From: Acidimicrobiaceae bacterium
Lineage (GTDB): Bacteria > Actinomycetota > Acidimicrobiia > Acidimicrobiales > Palsa-688
NCBI GenBank assembly: GCA_030838025.1
Contig: JAUTXM010000120.1
Span: 1-5,061 of the forward strand
Direction of reading: 5' to 3'
Length of the DNA stretch: 5,061 nt
Shown: positions 1 through 5,061 of the stretch, piece after piece
How the letters are laid out: each line of letters starts with the position of its first letter
How positions within the stretch are numbered: the first letter of the stretch is position 1
Position numbers and translations under genes: made by a program
Notes under the pieces: generated by a model
What the model saw: the letters and a program-made list of their open reading frames with translations, nothing else
The model's database searches: none
What the model was told of the DNA's origin: nothing

Positions 1-44
1 GGGGTTCGGTGATCGACCACGACAAGGCGGGGACGGGGCCGTGA
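1..44 (+). CDS. C-terminal end of an unidentified upstream gene (partial)
   Basis: The frame starting at base 3 is open and ends at a TGA (42-44), which overlaps the GTG start of glmU as GTGA. The 13 codons read GSVIDHDKAGTGP. Twelve of the 13 have G or C in the third position, whereas the next frame (base 2) has many A/T third positions and the remaining frame has a stop at 10-12. This bias and the overlap, which matches the glmU-prs junction, suggest the tail of a preceding co-transcribed gene. The fragment is too short to identify, and it could also be non-coding leader. Confidence 0.4.
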   Translation, partial: GSVIDHDKAGTGP

Positions 45-1159
45 CGGATCGCCCCCTATCGGCGGTCGTGCTGGCGGCGGGCGAGGGGACGAGGATGCGG
101 TCGTCGCGACCGAAGCCACTCCATCGCCTGTGCGGCCGGCCCATGGTGTTGCACGTGTTGGACGCGCTGGCGGAGCTCGACCTGCAGCGCGCCGTGGTCG
201 TGGTCGGACACGGCGCCGAGCGGGTGACCAAGACGCTCCTCGAGCACACCGTGGCCCACCTGCTGGTCGACTTCGTGGAGCAGGCGGTCCAGCGGGGGAC
301 CGGCGACGCGGTGGCGGTGGCGCTCACGGCGTTCCCCGACGACGACGATGACGACGGTGGCGACATCGTGGTGCTGCCCGGGGACACCCCGTTGCTGCGC
401 CCGCCCACCCTGGCGGCGCTGGTGCGGGCCCATCGCCAGGCCAACGCCGCGGCCACGGTCCTCACCGCCGAGTTGGCCGACCCCACCGGGTACGGACGCA
501 TCGTCCGGGGGAAAGACGAGCGGGTGGCTCGAATCGTCGAGCAGGCCGACGCCACCGCCGAGGAACGCCAGATCCGGGAGGTCAACACGGGGATCTATGC
601 CTTCCGGCGCAGCGTGCTGGCGCCGGCGCTGCGCCGCCTCAGCCCCGACAACGTTCAAGGCGAGTACTACCTGACCGACATCATCGGCGTGCTCCACACC
701 GCTGGCTACCCCGTCACCAGCCTGCTGGTCGGTGACTCGATGGAGGTGGCGGGCGTCAACGACCGATCGCAGCTGGCGGTCGCGGAGGCCGAGTTGCGGG
801 ACCGCATCAACGAACGGTGGATGCGGCGAGGCGTGACCATGCTCGACCCCGAACGCACCTATGTCGACACGTCGGTCAGCTTGGCTGCCGATGTCACGTT
901 GTTCCCCGGGACCCTGCTGCAGGGCAGCACCGTGATCGCCATGGGCTGCGAGATCGGACCGAACAGCCATCTGGTCGACTGCATCGTCGGCGAGCGGGCC
1001 ACGGTCGCCAACTCGGTCGCCCAATCGGCCGAGATCGGGCCCGAAGCGGTCGTCGGACCCTACGCCACCATCCTCCCCGGAGGTCGGGTGGCGCCAGGAG
1101 CGGTGACCGGGCCATATTTCATAGGTCGCAGCGACGACGAGGAAGTAGGGGCGCCGTGA
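41..1159 (+). CDS. glmU: GlmU-type UDP-N-acetylglucosamine pyrophosphorylase, acetyltransferase domain truncated
   Basis: It should transfer UMP from UTP to GlcNAc-1-phosphate, giving cytosolic UDP-GlcNAc for peptidoglycan. The nucleotidyltransferase half (about residues 5-240) is complete: LAAGEGTRM at 11-19, Lys25 in PKPLH, Gln81, RGTGDA at 85-90, Mg-binding Asp115 in LPGD, DPTGYGRI at 147-154, Glu167 in IVEQ, NTG at 182-184, GEYYLTDII at 207-215 and Asn240 in AGVND. A linker helix and a short left-handed beta-helix (about 273-362) follow. The protein then stops at 372 residues, against about 456 in E. coli. Both Arg of the FARLRPG segment are replaced (YATILPG, 341-347), and the later Lys, His, Tyr and Asn residues of the acetyltransferase site are absent. 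Acetylation of GlcN-1-P is therefore unlikely here (inference). The GTG start has GGGGACGGGG at 30-39 upstream and puts the LAAG motif at the usual distance. A run of six Asp lies at 100-105. The stop overlaps prs as GTGA. Confidence 0.9.
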   Translation: MTDRPLSAVVLAAGEGTRMRSSRPKPLHRLCGRPMVLHVLDALAELDLQRAVVVVGHGAERVTKTLLEHTVAHLLVDFVEQAVQRGTGDAVAVALTAFPDDDDDDGGDIVVLPGDTPLLRPPTLAALVRAHRQANAAATVLTAELADPTGYGRIVRGKDERVARIVEQADATAEERQIREVNTGIYAFRRSVLAPALRRLSPDNVQGEYYLTDIIGVLHTAGYPVTSLLVGDSMEVAGVNDRSQLAVAEAELRDRINERWMRRGVTMLDPERTYVDTSVSLAADVTLFPGTLLQGSTVIAMGCEIGPNSHLVDCIVGERATVANSVAQSAEIGPEAVVGPYATILPGGRVAPGAVTGPYFIGRSDDEEVGAP

Positions 1160-2148
1160 TCGAGGTCGTACCGAAGAGGAAGCTGTACCTGCTGTCGGGC
1201 CGGTCGCACCTGCAACTCTCGGAGGACATCGCCTCCCACCTCAAGGTGGAGCTGTCACTGCCCAACCTGGTGGACTTCGCCAACGGTGAGATCCGGCCCC
1301 GGTTCCAGGAGTCGGTGCGCGGCGCCGACGTGTTCATCTTCCAGTCCCACTGCCGTACCCCAGGGCGATCGGTCAACGATTCGCTGATGGAACACTGGCT
1401 GATGATCGACGCCGCCAAGCGAGCGTCGGCTAAGCGCATCACCGCCGTGTGCCCGTACTACGGCTACTCCCGCCAGGATCGTAAGTCCAAAGGCCGCGAG
1501 CCGATCAGTGCCCGGATGGTGTCGGACTTCTTCCTCACCGCCGGCGCCGACCGGATCATGTCGGTCGACCTGCATTCGGGCCAGATCCAGGGGTTCTTCG
1601 ACGGACCGGTGGACCATCTCACGGCGGTACCGGTGCTGACTTCCTACCTCCGCGAGCACGCCTCGGGCGACTTCGTGATGGTCGCACCCGACACCGGGCG
1701 CACCAAGGTGGCCGAGCAGGCGGCCCGCCACCTCTTCGGGGGCGTCGACGTGGCGAGCGTCTACAAGCGCCGTCCCAAGGACGGCGTCAACCAGGTCCAG
1801 GCGCTCGACGTGATGGGCCACGTCAACGGCAAGATGTGCGTGCTCATCGACGACATGATCGACACCGCAGGCACGATCTGCGCGGCCGCCGACATCCTGA
1901 TCGACAAGGGGGCCACCGAGGTATGGGCCATGGCCACCCACGCCGTGCTGTCCGACCCGGCGGTGGACCGCCTCAAGAACTCTCAGATCACCCGGGTTGT
2001 CGTCACCGACACCTTGCCGTTGCCGTCGGAGAAGCAGATCGACAAGATCGAGGTGTGCTCGGTGGCGCCGATGTTCGCCGATGCCATCAACGCCGTGTTC
2101 GAGGACGGATCCGTCTCGCAGATCTTCGGCGGCGAAAACCAGACGTAG
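1156..2148 (+). CDS. prs: Ribose-phosphate pyrophosphokinase (PRPP synthase)
   Basis: It makes phosphoribosyl pyrophosphate from ribose-5-phosphate and ATP in the cytosol, feeding purine, pyrimidine, histidine, tryptophan and NAD synthesis. The 330 residues carry the class I set: FANGE (41-45), the ATP-site segment YYGYSRQDRK (101-110) followed by GREPISAR, DLH with the metal-linked His140 and then QIQGFF, the PDTGR segment (179-182 region), the catalytic flexible-loop KRR at 204-206, and the PRPP-binding loop VLIDDMIDTAGT (229-240). FANGE and PDxGR match mycobacterial PrsA rather than the Bacillus FSDGE and PDxGG. It is about 15 residues longer than the usual 315; part of this is an apparent four-residue insertion near 66-71. 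The GTG start overlaps the glmU stop (GTGA), with GAGGAAG at 1139-1145 as ribosome binding site, so coupled translation is likely. An upstream in-frame extension to 817 is Arg-rich glmU shadow and was not used. Confidence 0.95.
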   Translation: MIEVVPKRKLYLLSGRSHLQLSEDIASHLKVELSLPNLVDFANGEIRPRFQESVRGADVFIFQSHCRTPGRSVNDSLMEHWLMIDAAKRASAKRITAVCPYYGYSRQDRKSKGREPISARMVSDFFLTAGADRIMSVDLHSGQIQGFFDGPVDHLTAVPVLTSYLREHASGDFVMVAPDTGRTKVAEQAARHLFGGVDVASVYKRRPKDGVNQVQALDVMGHVNGKMCVLIDDMIDTAGTICAAADILIDKGATEVWAMATHAVLSDPAVDRLKNSQITRVVVTDTLPLPSEKQIDKIEVCSVAPMFADAINAVFEDGSVSQIFGGENQT

Positions 2149-2150
2149 AC

Positions 2151-2169
2151 GCGGCTCGGAACCGGCCGC
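2151..2169 (+). other. Small GC-rich hairpin after prs
   Basis: The inverted repeat GCGGC-T-CG-GAAC-CG-GCCGC begins two bases after the prs stop. It can form seven G-C pairs with a single bulged T and a GAAC loop. No T-run follows, so it is not a standard intrinsic terminator. It could be a weak terminator, an RNA 3'-end stabiliser, or chance in GC-rich DNA. Confidence 0.35.
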
Positions 2170-2184
2170 CAGCAGTGCGTGCGG

Positions 2185-2190
2185 TAGGAT
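2185..2190 (+). promoter_or_regulatory. Possible -10 element of an rplY promoter
   Basis: TAGGAT resembles the -10 hexamer of actinobacterial housekeeping promoters and lies in the only sizeable intergenic gap (2149-2233). Transcription would start near 2197 and leave a leader of roughly 35-40 bases before rplY. The expected -35 region (about 2161-2168) is only GC-rich, with nothing like TTGAC. The call rests on one hexamer and its position. Confidence 0.3.
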
Positions 2191-2218
2191 TCATGGCCGT
2201 CCGCAATGCCCGTTGTCG

Positions 2219-2224
2219 TAGGAG
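2219..2224 (+). promoter_or_regulatory. Ribosome binding site of rplY
   Basis: TAGGAG lies nine bases before the ATG at 2234. It is the best-placed Shine-Dalgarno sequence in the window and fixes the rplY start. ATGs at 2193 and 2206 lie in other frames and have no comparable site. Confidence 0.6.
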
Positions 2225-2233
2225 CGCGCTCAA

Positions 2234-2878
2234 ATGGCCGAGTTCACCATCGTCGCCGAATCACCCCGACCGATCGGGTCTCGGGCCGCGGGCCGTATGC
2301 GGGCCGCGGGACGCATCCCTGGCGTCATCTACGGCCACGGGCGCGACCCACTCCCGATCTCGGTCGAGGGACGGGCGCTGCGTACCGCGCTCACGACGAG
2401 TGCCGGACTGAATGCCCTGTTGGCGCTGCAGGTCGGCGACGAGACCCACCTGACCCTGGCCCGCGAGATCCAGCGCCACCCGGTGCGCAGCACCGTGATC
2501 CACGTCGACTTCCTGATCGTCAGCCGCGACGAGGTGGTATCGGCCGAGGTCCCGATCAACTTCGTCGGGGAGGCCCGCAAGGTGGCCCAGGCCGACGGCT
2601 TCATCGAGCAGCAGTTGACCAGCCTGACCGTCCACGCCACCCCGGCCAACATCCCCGCCCACGTGGAAGTGGACATCAGCGAGATGGAGATCGGCGACAC
2701 CATTCGGGTGGGTGACATTGCGCTGCCCGCCGGCGTCACCACCGAACTGGATCCCGAGGAGCCGGTCGTGATCGCCGCCCGCGGCGAGGCCGAAGAGGCT
2801 CCGGAGCCGGTCGAGGGCGAAGAAGCTCCCGCCGTCGGGCCCGAGGGCGCCGAGGCGGCTGGTTCCACCGGCGGCTGA
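2234..2878 (+). CDS. rplY: 50S ribosomal protein L25, TL5/Ctc type
   Basis: It is a 5S rRNA-binding protein of the large ribosomal subunit; the two-domain form is called TL5 in Thermus and Ctc, a general stress protein, in Bacillus. The N-terminal L25 domain covers about residues 1-93, with the signatures GRIPGVIYG (26-34) and RHPVRSTVIHVDF (81-93). The C-terminal beta domain runs from about 100 to 182, with EVPINFVGEARK, HVEVDISEMEIGDTIRV and LPAGV. A low-complexity acidic tail rich in Glu, Ala, Pro and Gly (about 183-214) ends the protein and is probably disordered. At 214 residues it fits the long Ctc form, not the roughly 95-residue E. coli L25. The start is ATG with TAGGAG at 2219-2224. 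It follows an 85-base gap with a possible promoter, and pth follows at once, as in other bacteria with this gene order. Confidence 0.95.
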   Translation: MAEFTIVAESPRPIGSRAAGRMRAAGRIPGVIYGHGRDPLPISVEGRALRTALTTSAGLNALLALQVGDETHLTLAREIQRHPVRSTVIHVDFLIVSRDEVVSAEVPINFVGEARKVAQADGFIEQQLTSLTVHATPANIPAHVEVDISEMEIGDTIRVGDIALPAGVTTELDPEEPVVIAARGEAEEAPEPVEGEEAPAVGPEGAEAAGSTGG

Positions 2879-2885
2879 ACCTGCT

Positions 2886-2905
2886 GCGACCCCGAACGGG
2901 GACGC
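2886..2905 (+). other. Hairpin at the rplY-pth junction
   Basis: GCG-A-CCCC-GAAC-GGGG-A-CGC is a near-perfect inverted repeat: four G-C pairs closing a GAAC loop, an A/A mismatch, then three more pairs. The GGGGA on its 3' arm (2898-2902) would be the Shine-Dalgarno sequence if pth starts at the CTG at 2914, so folding could mask it. No T-run follows. If pth starts upstream of 2886 the hairpin is simply inside its coding sequence. Confidence 0.35.
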
Positions 2906-2922
2906 CGGCCGACCTGCTGGCC

Positions 2923-3486
2923 GTGGGTCTGGGCAACCCCGGCGCGTCCTATGCCGGCACCCGGCACAACATCGGCGCCGATGTCATCGCCCGGCTGGCG
3001 AGCCGTCACGGCAGCAAGCTCCGATCTGAGCGGGTGCTGCGGTCGATGGCCACCGAGGTGACCGTTGCCGGGCGGCGCCTGGCCCTGGCCTTCCCGCAGA
3101 CCTACATGAACGACTCGGGGCTGGCGGTGGCGCCGCTCGTGCGCCGCTTCGGCATCGACGACCTCGAAGACTTGGTCGTGGTTCACGACGAACTCGACCT
3201 CCCGGTCGGGCGGATCCAGGTGAAGGCGGGCGGTGGCCTGGCGGGCCACAACGGGCTGAAGTCCATCAAGGCCCACCTCCACAGCGACGCCTTCACCCGG
3301 ATCCGGGTGGGTATCGGCAAGCCCGCGGGGCGCCAGCAGGGAATCGACCATGTCCTGGGGCCGCCCGCCAGGTCGGAAAAAGCGGAGCTCGACGTGGCCG
3401 TCGAACTGGCGGCCGACGCGGTGGAGATGGTCCTGGCCGAGGGTGTCGTTCCCGCCCAAAACCGGTTCAATGGCTCAGGTGTCTGA
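2923..3486 (+). CDS. pth: Peptidyl-tRNA hydrolase
   Basis: It cleaves the ester bond of peptidyl-tRNAs that drop off ribosomes, recycling tRNA in the cytosol. Counting from the GTG at 2923, it has GLGNPG with Asn5, TRHN with His15, YMN with Asn63, VVHDELDLP with Asp89 and GGGLAGHNGLK with Asn110. These match the E. coli Pth residues Asn10, His20, Asn68, Asp93 and Asn114. GIGKP and HVLG follow. At 187 residues the length is normal. The start is the least certain part: 2923 is the first ATG, GTG or TTG after an in-frame stop at 2713-2715, yet it gives MGLGNPG and loses most of the first beta strand. The preceding in-frame codons read GTPADLLAV, the hydrophobic strand expected there. A CTG start at 2914 (MLAVGLGNPG), 2881, or 2875 (overlapping the rplY stop as CTGA) is likelier. 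The 3' end overlaps mfd. Confidence 0.93.
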   Translation: MGLGNPGASYAGTRHNIGADVIARLASRHGSKLRSERVLRSMATEVTVAGRRLALAFPQTYMNDSGLAVAPLVRRFGIDDLEDLVVVHDELDLPVGRIQVKAGGGLAGHNGLKSIKAHLHSDAFTRIRVGIGKPAGRQQGIDHVLGPPARSEKAELDVAVELAADAVEMVLAEGVVPAQNRFNGSGV

Positions 3487-5061
3487 TGTGAGCGTGGCGC
3501 TTTCCTCCCTGCTGAGCCTGCTTCGGCGCGACGACAGCCTGGCCGACCTCGGATGGGCCCGGGCGACGGTCGTCGGCATCCCCGAGGCGGCCCGGGCCTT
3601 CACCATCGCGGGCTTGGCCCGGCAGTCCGACCGCCACCCCACGGTGGTTGCCGTCCCGACCGCCTCGGAGGCGGAGCGACTGGCGCACGACTTGCGGGCG
3701 TTTCTCGGCGCTGACCAGGTGGACGTGTTCCCCGCCTGGGAGACGCTGCCTTTCGAGCGCGTCAGCCCCAGCGTGGAGACCATGGGGCGGCGGCTTCGCA
3801 CCATGTGGCACCTGCAGGACCCGTCCCGAATGCCGAAGGTGCTCGTCGCCCCGGTCCGGGCCCTCCTGCAACGCCTCGGTCCCGGCGTCGAAGACCTCGA
3901 ACCGATCGTCGTCGCCCGGGGCGATGTGGTCGACCAGGGTCAGCTCATCGCCCGCCTGGCGGCCGCCGGTTACCGCCGGGAGTACCAGGTCGAACACCGG
4001 GGCGAGTTCGCGGTGCGGGGATCGATCGTCGATGTCTACCCGTCGACCGGCGACGTCCCCGTCCGCATCGACCTGTGGGGCGACGAGGTCGACCGCCTGA
4101 CGGAGTTTTCCGTTGCCGACCAGCGCTCCACCAACGACATGGGGCGCGTGGAGATCTTCGGGTGCCGGGAGCTGCTTCCCACCCCCGAGGTGAAGGCCCG
4201 GGCCGCTCGCCTGGTCGGCGAGCAGCCCTGGGGGCGCGACCGTTGGGACCGCCTGGCCGAAGGGCTGATCTTCGACGGGATGGAATCGTGGCTGCCGTGG
4301 CTCACCGACGGTGAACACGTGCTGTTCGACCTAGTCGGGCGCGATGCCCAGATCGTGCTGGTAGAAGCTCGTCGGATGCGCGATCGAGCCGCAGAGTTGC
4401 TCGACGAAGAAGGCGCATTGGCCGCATCCCTCGCCTCCACGTGGGGCGCCGCGGGCGAGGCTTTTCCCCAACTCCACCTGCCCTTCGGCCGTCTCCTCGC
4501 CCATACCGACGCTCCCGTCACCACGGTTGCGGCCGTGGCCGAGGGTCCCGGCACCGCCATGGTGGCGGCGACGGGGTGGGACCCGTTCCTGGGGGACAAC
4601 GAGGGGCTGGTGCGCCGGCTGGGCAAGCTGGCCGGCGAGGGGTACTCGGTCGTGGTGTGCGCCGAGGGGGCGGGGACGGCGGCGCGGATGGCGTCGATCC
4701 TGCGGGAGGCCGGGATGACCGTGCCGTTGCTGGCGGCCGGGTCCGACGTCGATCTCGCCAAGCCCGGGGTGCGGGTCATCGTCCAGCCCTTGGAGCGGGG
4801 CTTCGTGTACCCGGCGCTCAAGCTGGCCGTGCTGGCCGAGACCGATCTGACCGGCCGGCGTCGGGCCCACCGGCCCGCCCGGGCGAGGGCACGGGCGACC
4901 GAGACGTTCTTCGACGACATGAAGGCGGGGGCGCACGTCGTCCACTACCAGCACGGGGTCGGGCGCTTCAGCGGCATGGTCACCCGGTCCATCGGCGGCG
5001 TGGAGCGCGACTACTTGCTGCTGGAATACCGCGGCGGCGACAAGCTGTACGTGCCGTCGGA
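3470..5061 (+). CDS. mfd: Transcription-repair coupling factor Mfd, N-terminal part (cut by window end)
   Basis: Mfd removes RNA polymerase stalled at DNA lesions and recruits UvrA for nucleotide excision repair. About 530 of an expected 1,150-1,200 residues are present. The UvrB-like module comes first: VAVPTASEAERLAHDL (60-75), FPAWETLPFERVSP (87-100), then HRGEFAVRGSIVDVYP (176-191), VRIDLWGDEVDRL (198-210) and FSVADQRS (213-220). The linker and D3 regions follow, then a basic stretch at about 462-476. The start of the CarD-like RNA-polymerase-interaction domain (about 483-530) shows HVVHYQHGVGRF, DYLLLEYRGGDKLYVPS. The RecG-like motor and C-terminal domains lie beyond the window. ATG 3470 would overlap pth by 17 bases and has no clear Shine-Dalgarno; GTGs at 3479, 3488 and 3494 are in frame and possible. 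No frameshift or internal stop was seen. The gene follows pth directly, without the fin gene found between them in Bacillus. Confidence 0.93.
   Translation, partial: MAQVSDVSVALSSLLSLLRRDDSLADLGWARATVVGIPEAARAFTIAGLARQSDRHPTVVAVPTASEAERLAHDLRAFLGADQVDVFPAWETLPFERVSPSVETMGRRLRTMWHLQDPSRMPKVLVAPVRALLQRLGPGVEDLEPIVVARGDVVDQGQLIARLAAAGYRREYQVEHRGEFAVRGSIVDVYPSTGDVPVRIDLWGDEVDRLTEFSVADQRSTNDMGRVEIFGCRELLPTPEVKARAARLVGEQPWGRDRWDRLAEGLIFDGMESWLPWLTDGEHVLFDLVGRDAQIVLVEARRMRDRAAELLDEEGALAASLASTWGAAGEAFPQLHLPFGRLLAHTDAPVTTVAAVAEGPGTAMVAATGWDPFLGDNEGLVRRLGKLAGEGYSVVVCAEGAGTAARMASILREAGMTVPLLAAGSDVDLAKPGVRVIVQPLERGFVYPALKLAVLAETDLTGRRRAHRPARARARATETFFDDMKAGAHVVHYQHGVGRFSGMVTRSIGGVERDYLLLEYRGGDKLYVPS

Noticed and set aside
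56..1024. Long open frame on the minus strand opposite glmU
   Set aside because: It is the mirror of a strongly GC3-biased gene; the translation is rich in His, Arg, Gly and Gln with no family motif, and the + strand protein is a clear GlmU.
1113..1126. AT-rich patch (CATATTTCATAGGT) as a promoter for prs
   Set aside because: CATATT resembles a -10 weakly, but no -35 lies at a proper distance and the patch is inside glmU; kept only as a codon-use observation.
817..1155. N-terminal extension of PRPP synthase from an in-frame ATG at 817
   Set aside because: The extension would be an Arg- and His-rich stretch read out of frame inside glmU; the PRPP synthase fold starts normally from GTG 1156, which has a ribosome binding site.
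2158..2163. GGAACC as an ECF sigma factor -35 element before rplY
   Set aside because: No matching ECF-type -10 is found 16-18 bases downstream, and the bases form part of the hairpin after prs.
2193..2411. Small or overlapping ORFs starting at ATG 2193 or 2206, before rplY
   Set aside because: They run out of frame into rplY with Arg-rich shadow sequence and no ribosome binding site of their own.
2329..3459. Long minus-strand open frame spanning rplY and pth
   Set aside because: It crosses two well-supported + strand genes and the junction between them; its composition is that of a GC-rich antisense shadow.
3467..4318. Minus-strand open frame opposite mfd
   Set aside because: The + strand encodes recognisable Mfd motifs throughout; the antisense product has no recognisable domain.
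1..5061. Search for a novel accessory system, mobile element, CRISPR array, tRNA or rRNA
   Set aside because: No spaced direct repeats, transposase motifs, terminal inverted repeats or tRNA-like cloverleaf were seen by eye; the window is a conserved housekeeping cluster with almost no non-coding space.

Overview
The window is a compact, high-GC stretch of bacterial chromosome with every recognisable gene on the + strand. The order is glmU - prs - rplY/ctc - pth - mfd. This core housekeeping order is known from Bacillus subtilis (glmU-prs-ctc-spoVC-fin-mfd), and most of it is also found in actinobacteria. Three things point to a high-GC actinobacterium: the strong G/C bias at third codon positions, GTG starts with GTGA overlaps, and PRPP-synthase motifs of the mycobacterial kind (FANGE, PDxGR). 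I could not place it below phylum; a deep-branching class is only a guess.

Layout. Bases 1-44 look like the last codons of an upstream gene whose TGA overlaps the GTG start of glmU. Bases 41-1159 hold a GlmU-type UDP-GlcNAc pyrophosphorylase that lacks most of its acetyltransferase half. Bases 1156-2148 hold PRPP synthase, joined to glmU by a 4-base GTGA overlap. The 85-base gap 2149-2233 is the only real intergenic space; it holds a small hairpin, a weak -10-like hexamer and a good Shine-Dalgarno sequence. Bases 2234-2878 hold ribosomal protein L25 (TL5/Ctc type). Peptidyl-tRNA hydrolase ends at 3486; its first canonical start is 2923, but translation probably begins further upstream. From about 3470 to the end runs the N-terminal part of the transcription-repair coupling factor Mfd, cut by the window edge inside its RNA-polymerase-interaction domain.

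The genes supply basic needs: a cell-wall nucleotide sugar (GlmU), PRPP for nucleotide, His and Trp synthesis (Prs), 5S rRNA binding in the large ribosomal subunit (L25), recycling of peptidyl-tRNA (Pth), and rescue of RNA polymerase stalled at DNA damage (Mfd). The overlaps suggest co-transcription and translational coupling, with a possible extra promoter before rplY.

I saw no mobile element, CRISPR array, RNA gene or novel defence-like system. The points that deserve a second look are the GlmU lacking its acetyltransferase site, the likely non-canonical (CTG) start of pth, and two small hairpins at gene junctions.
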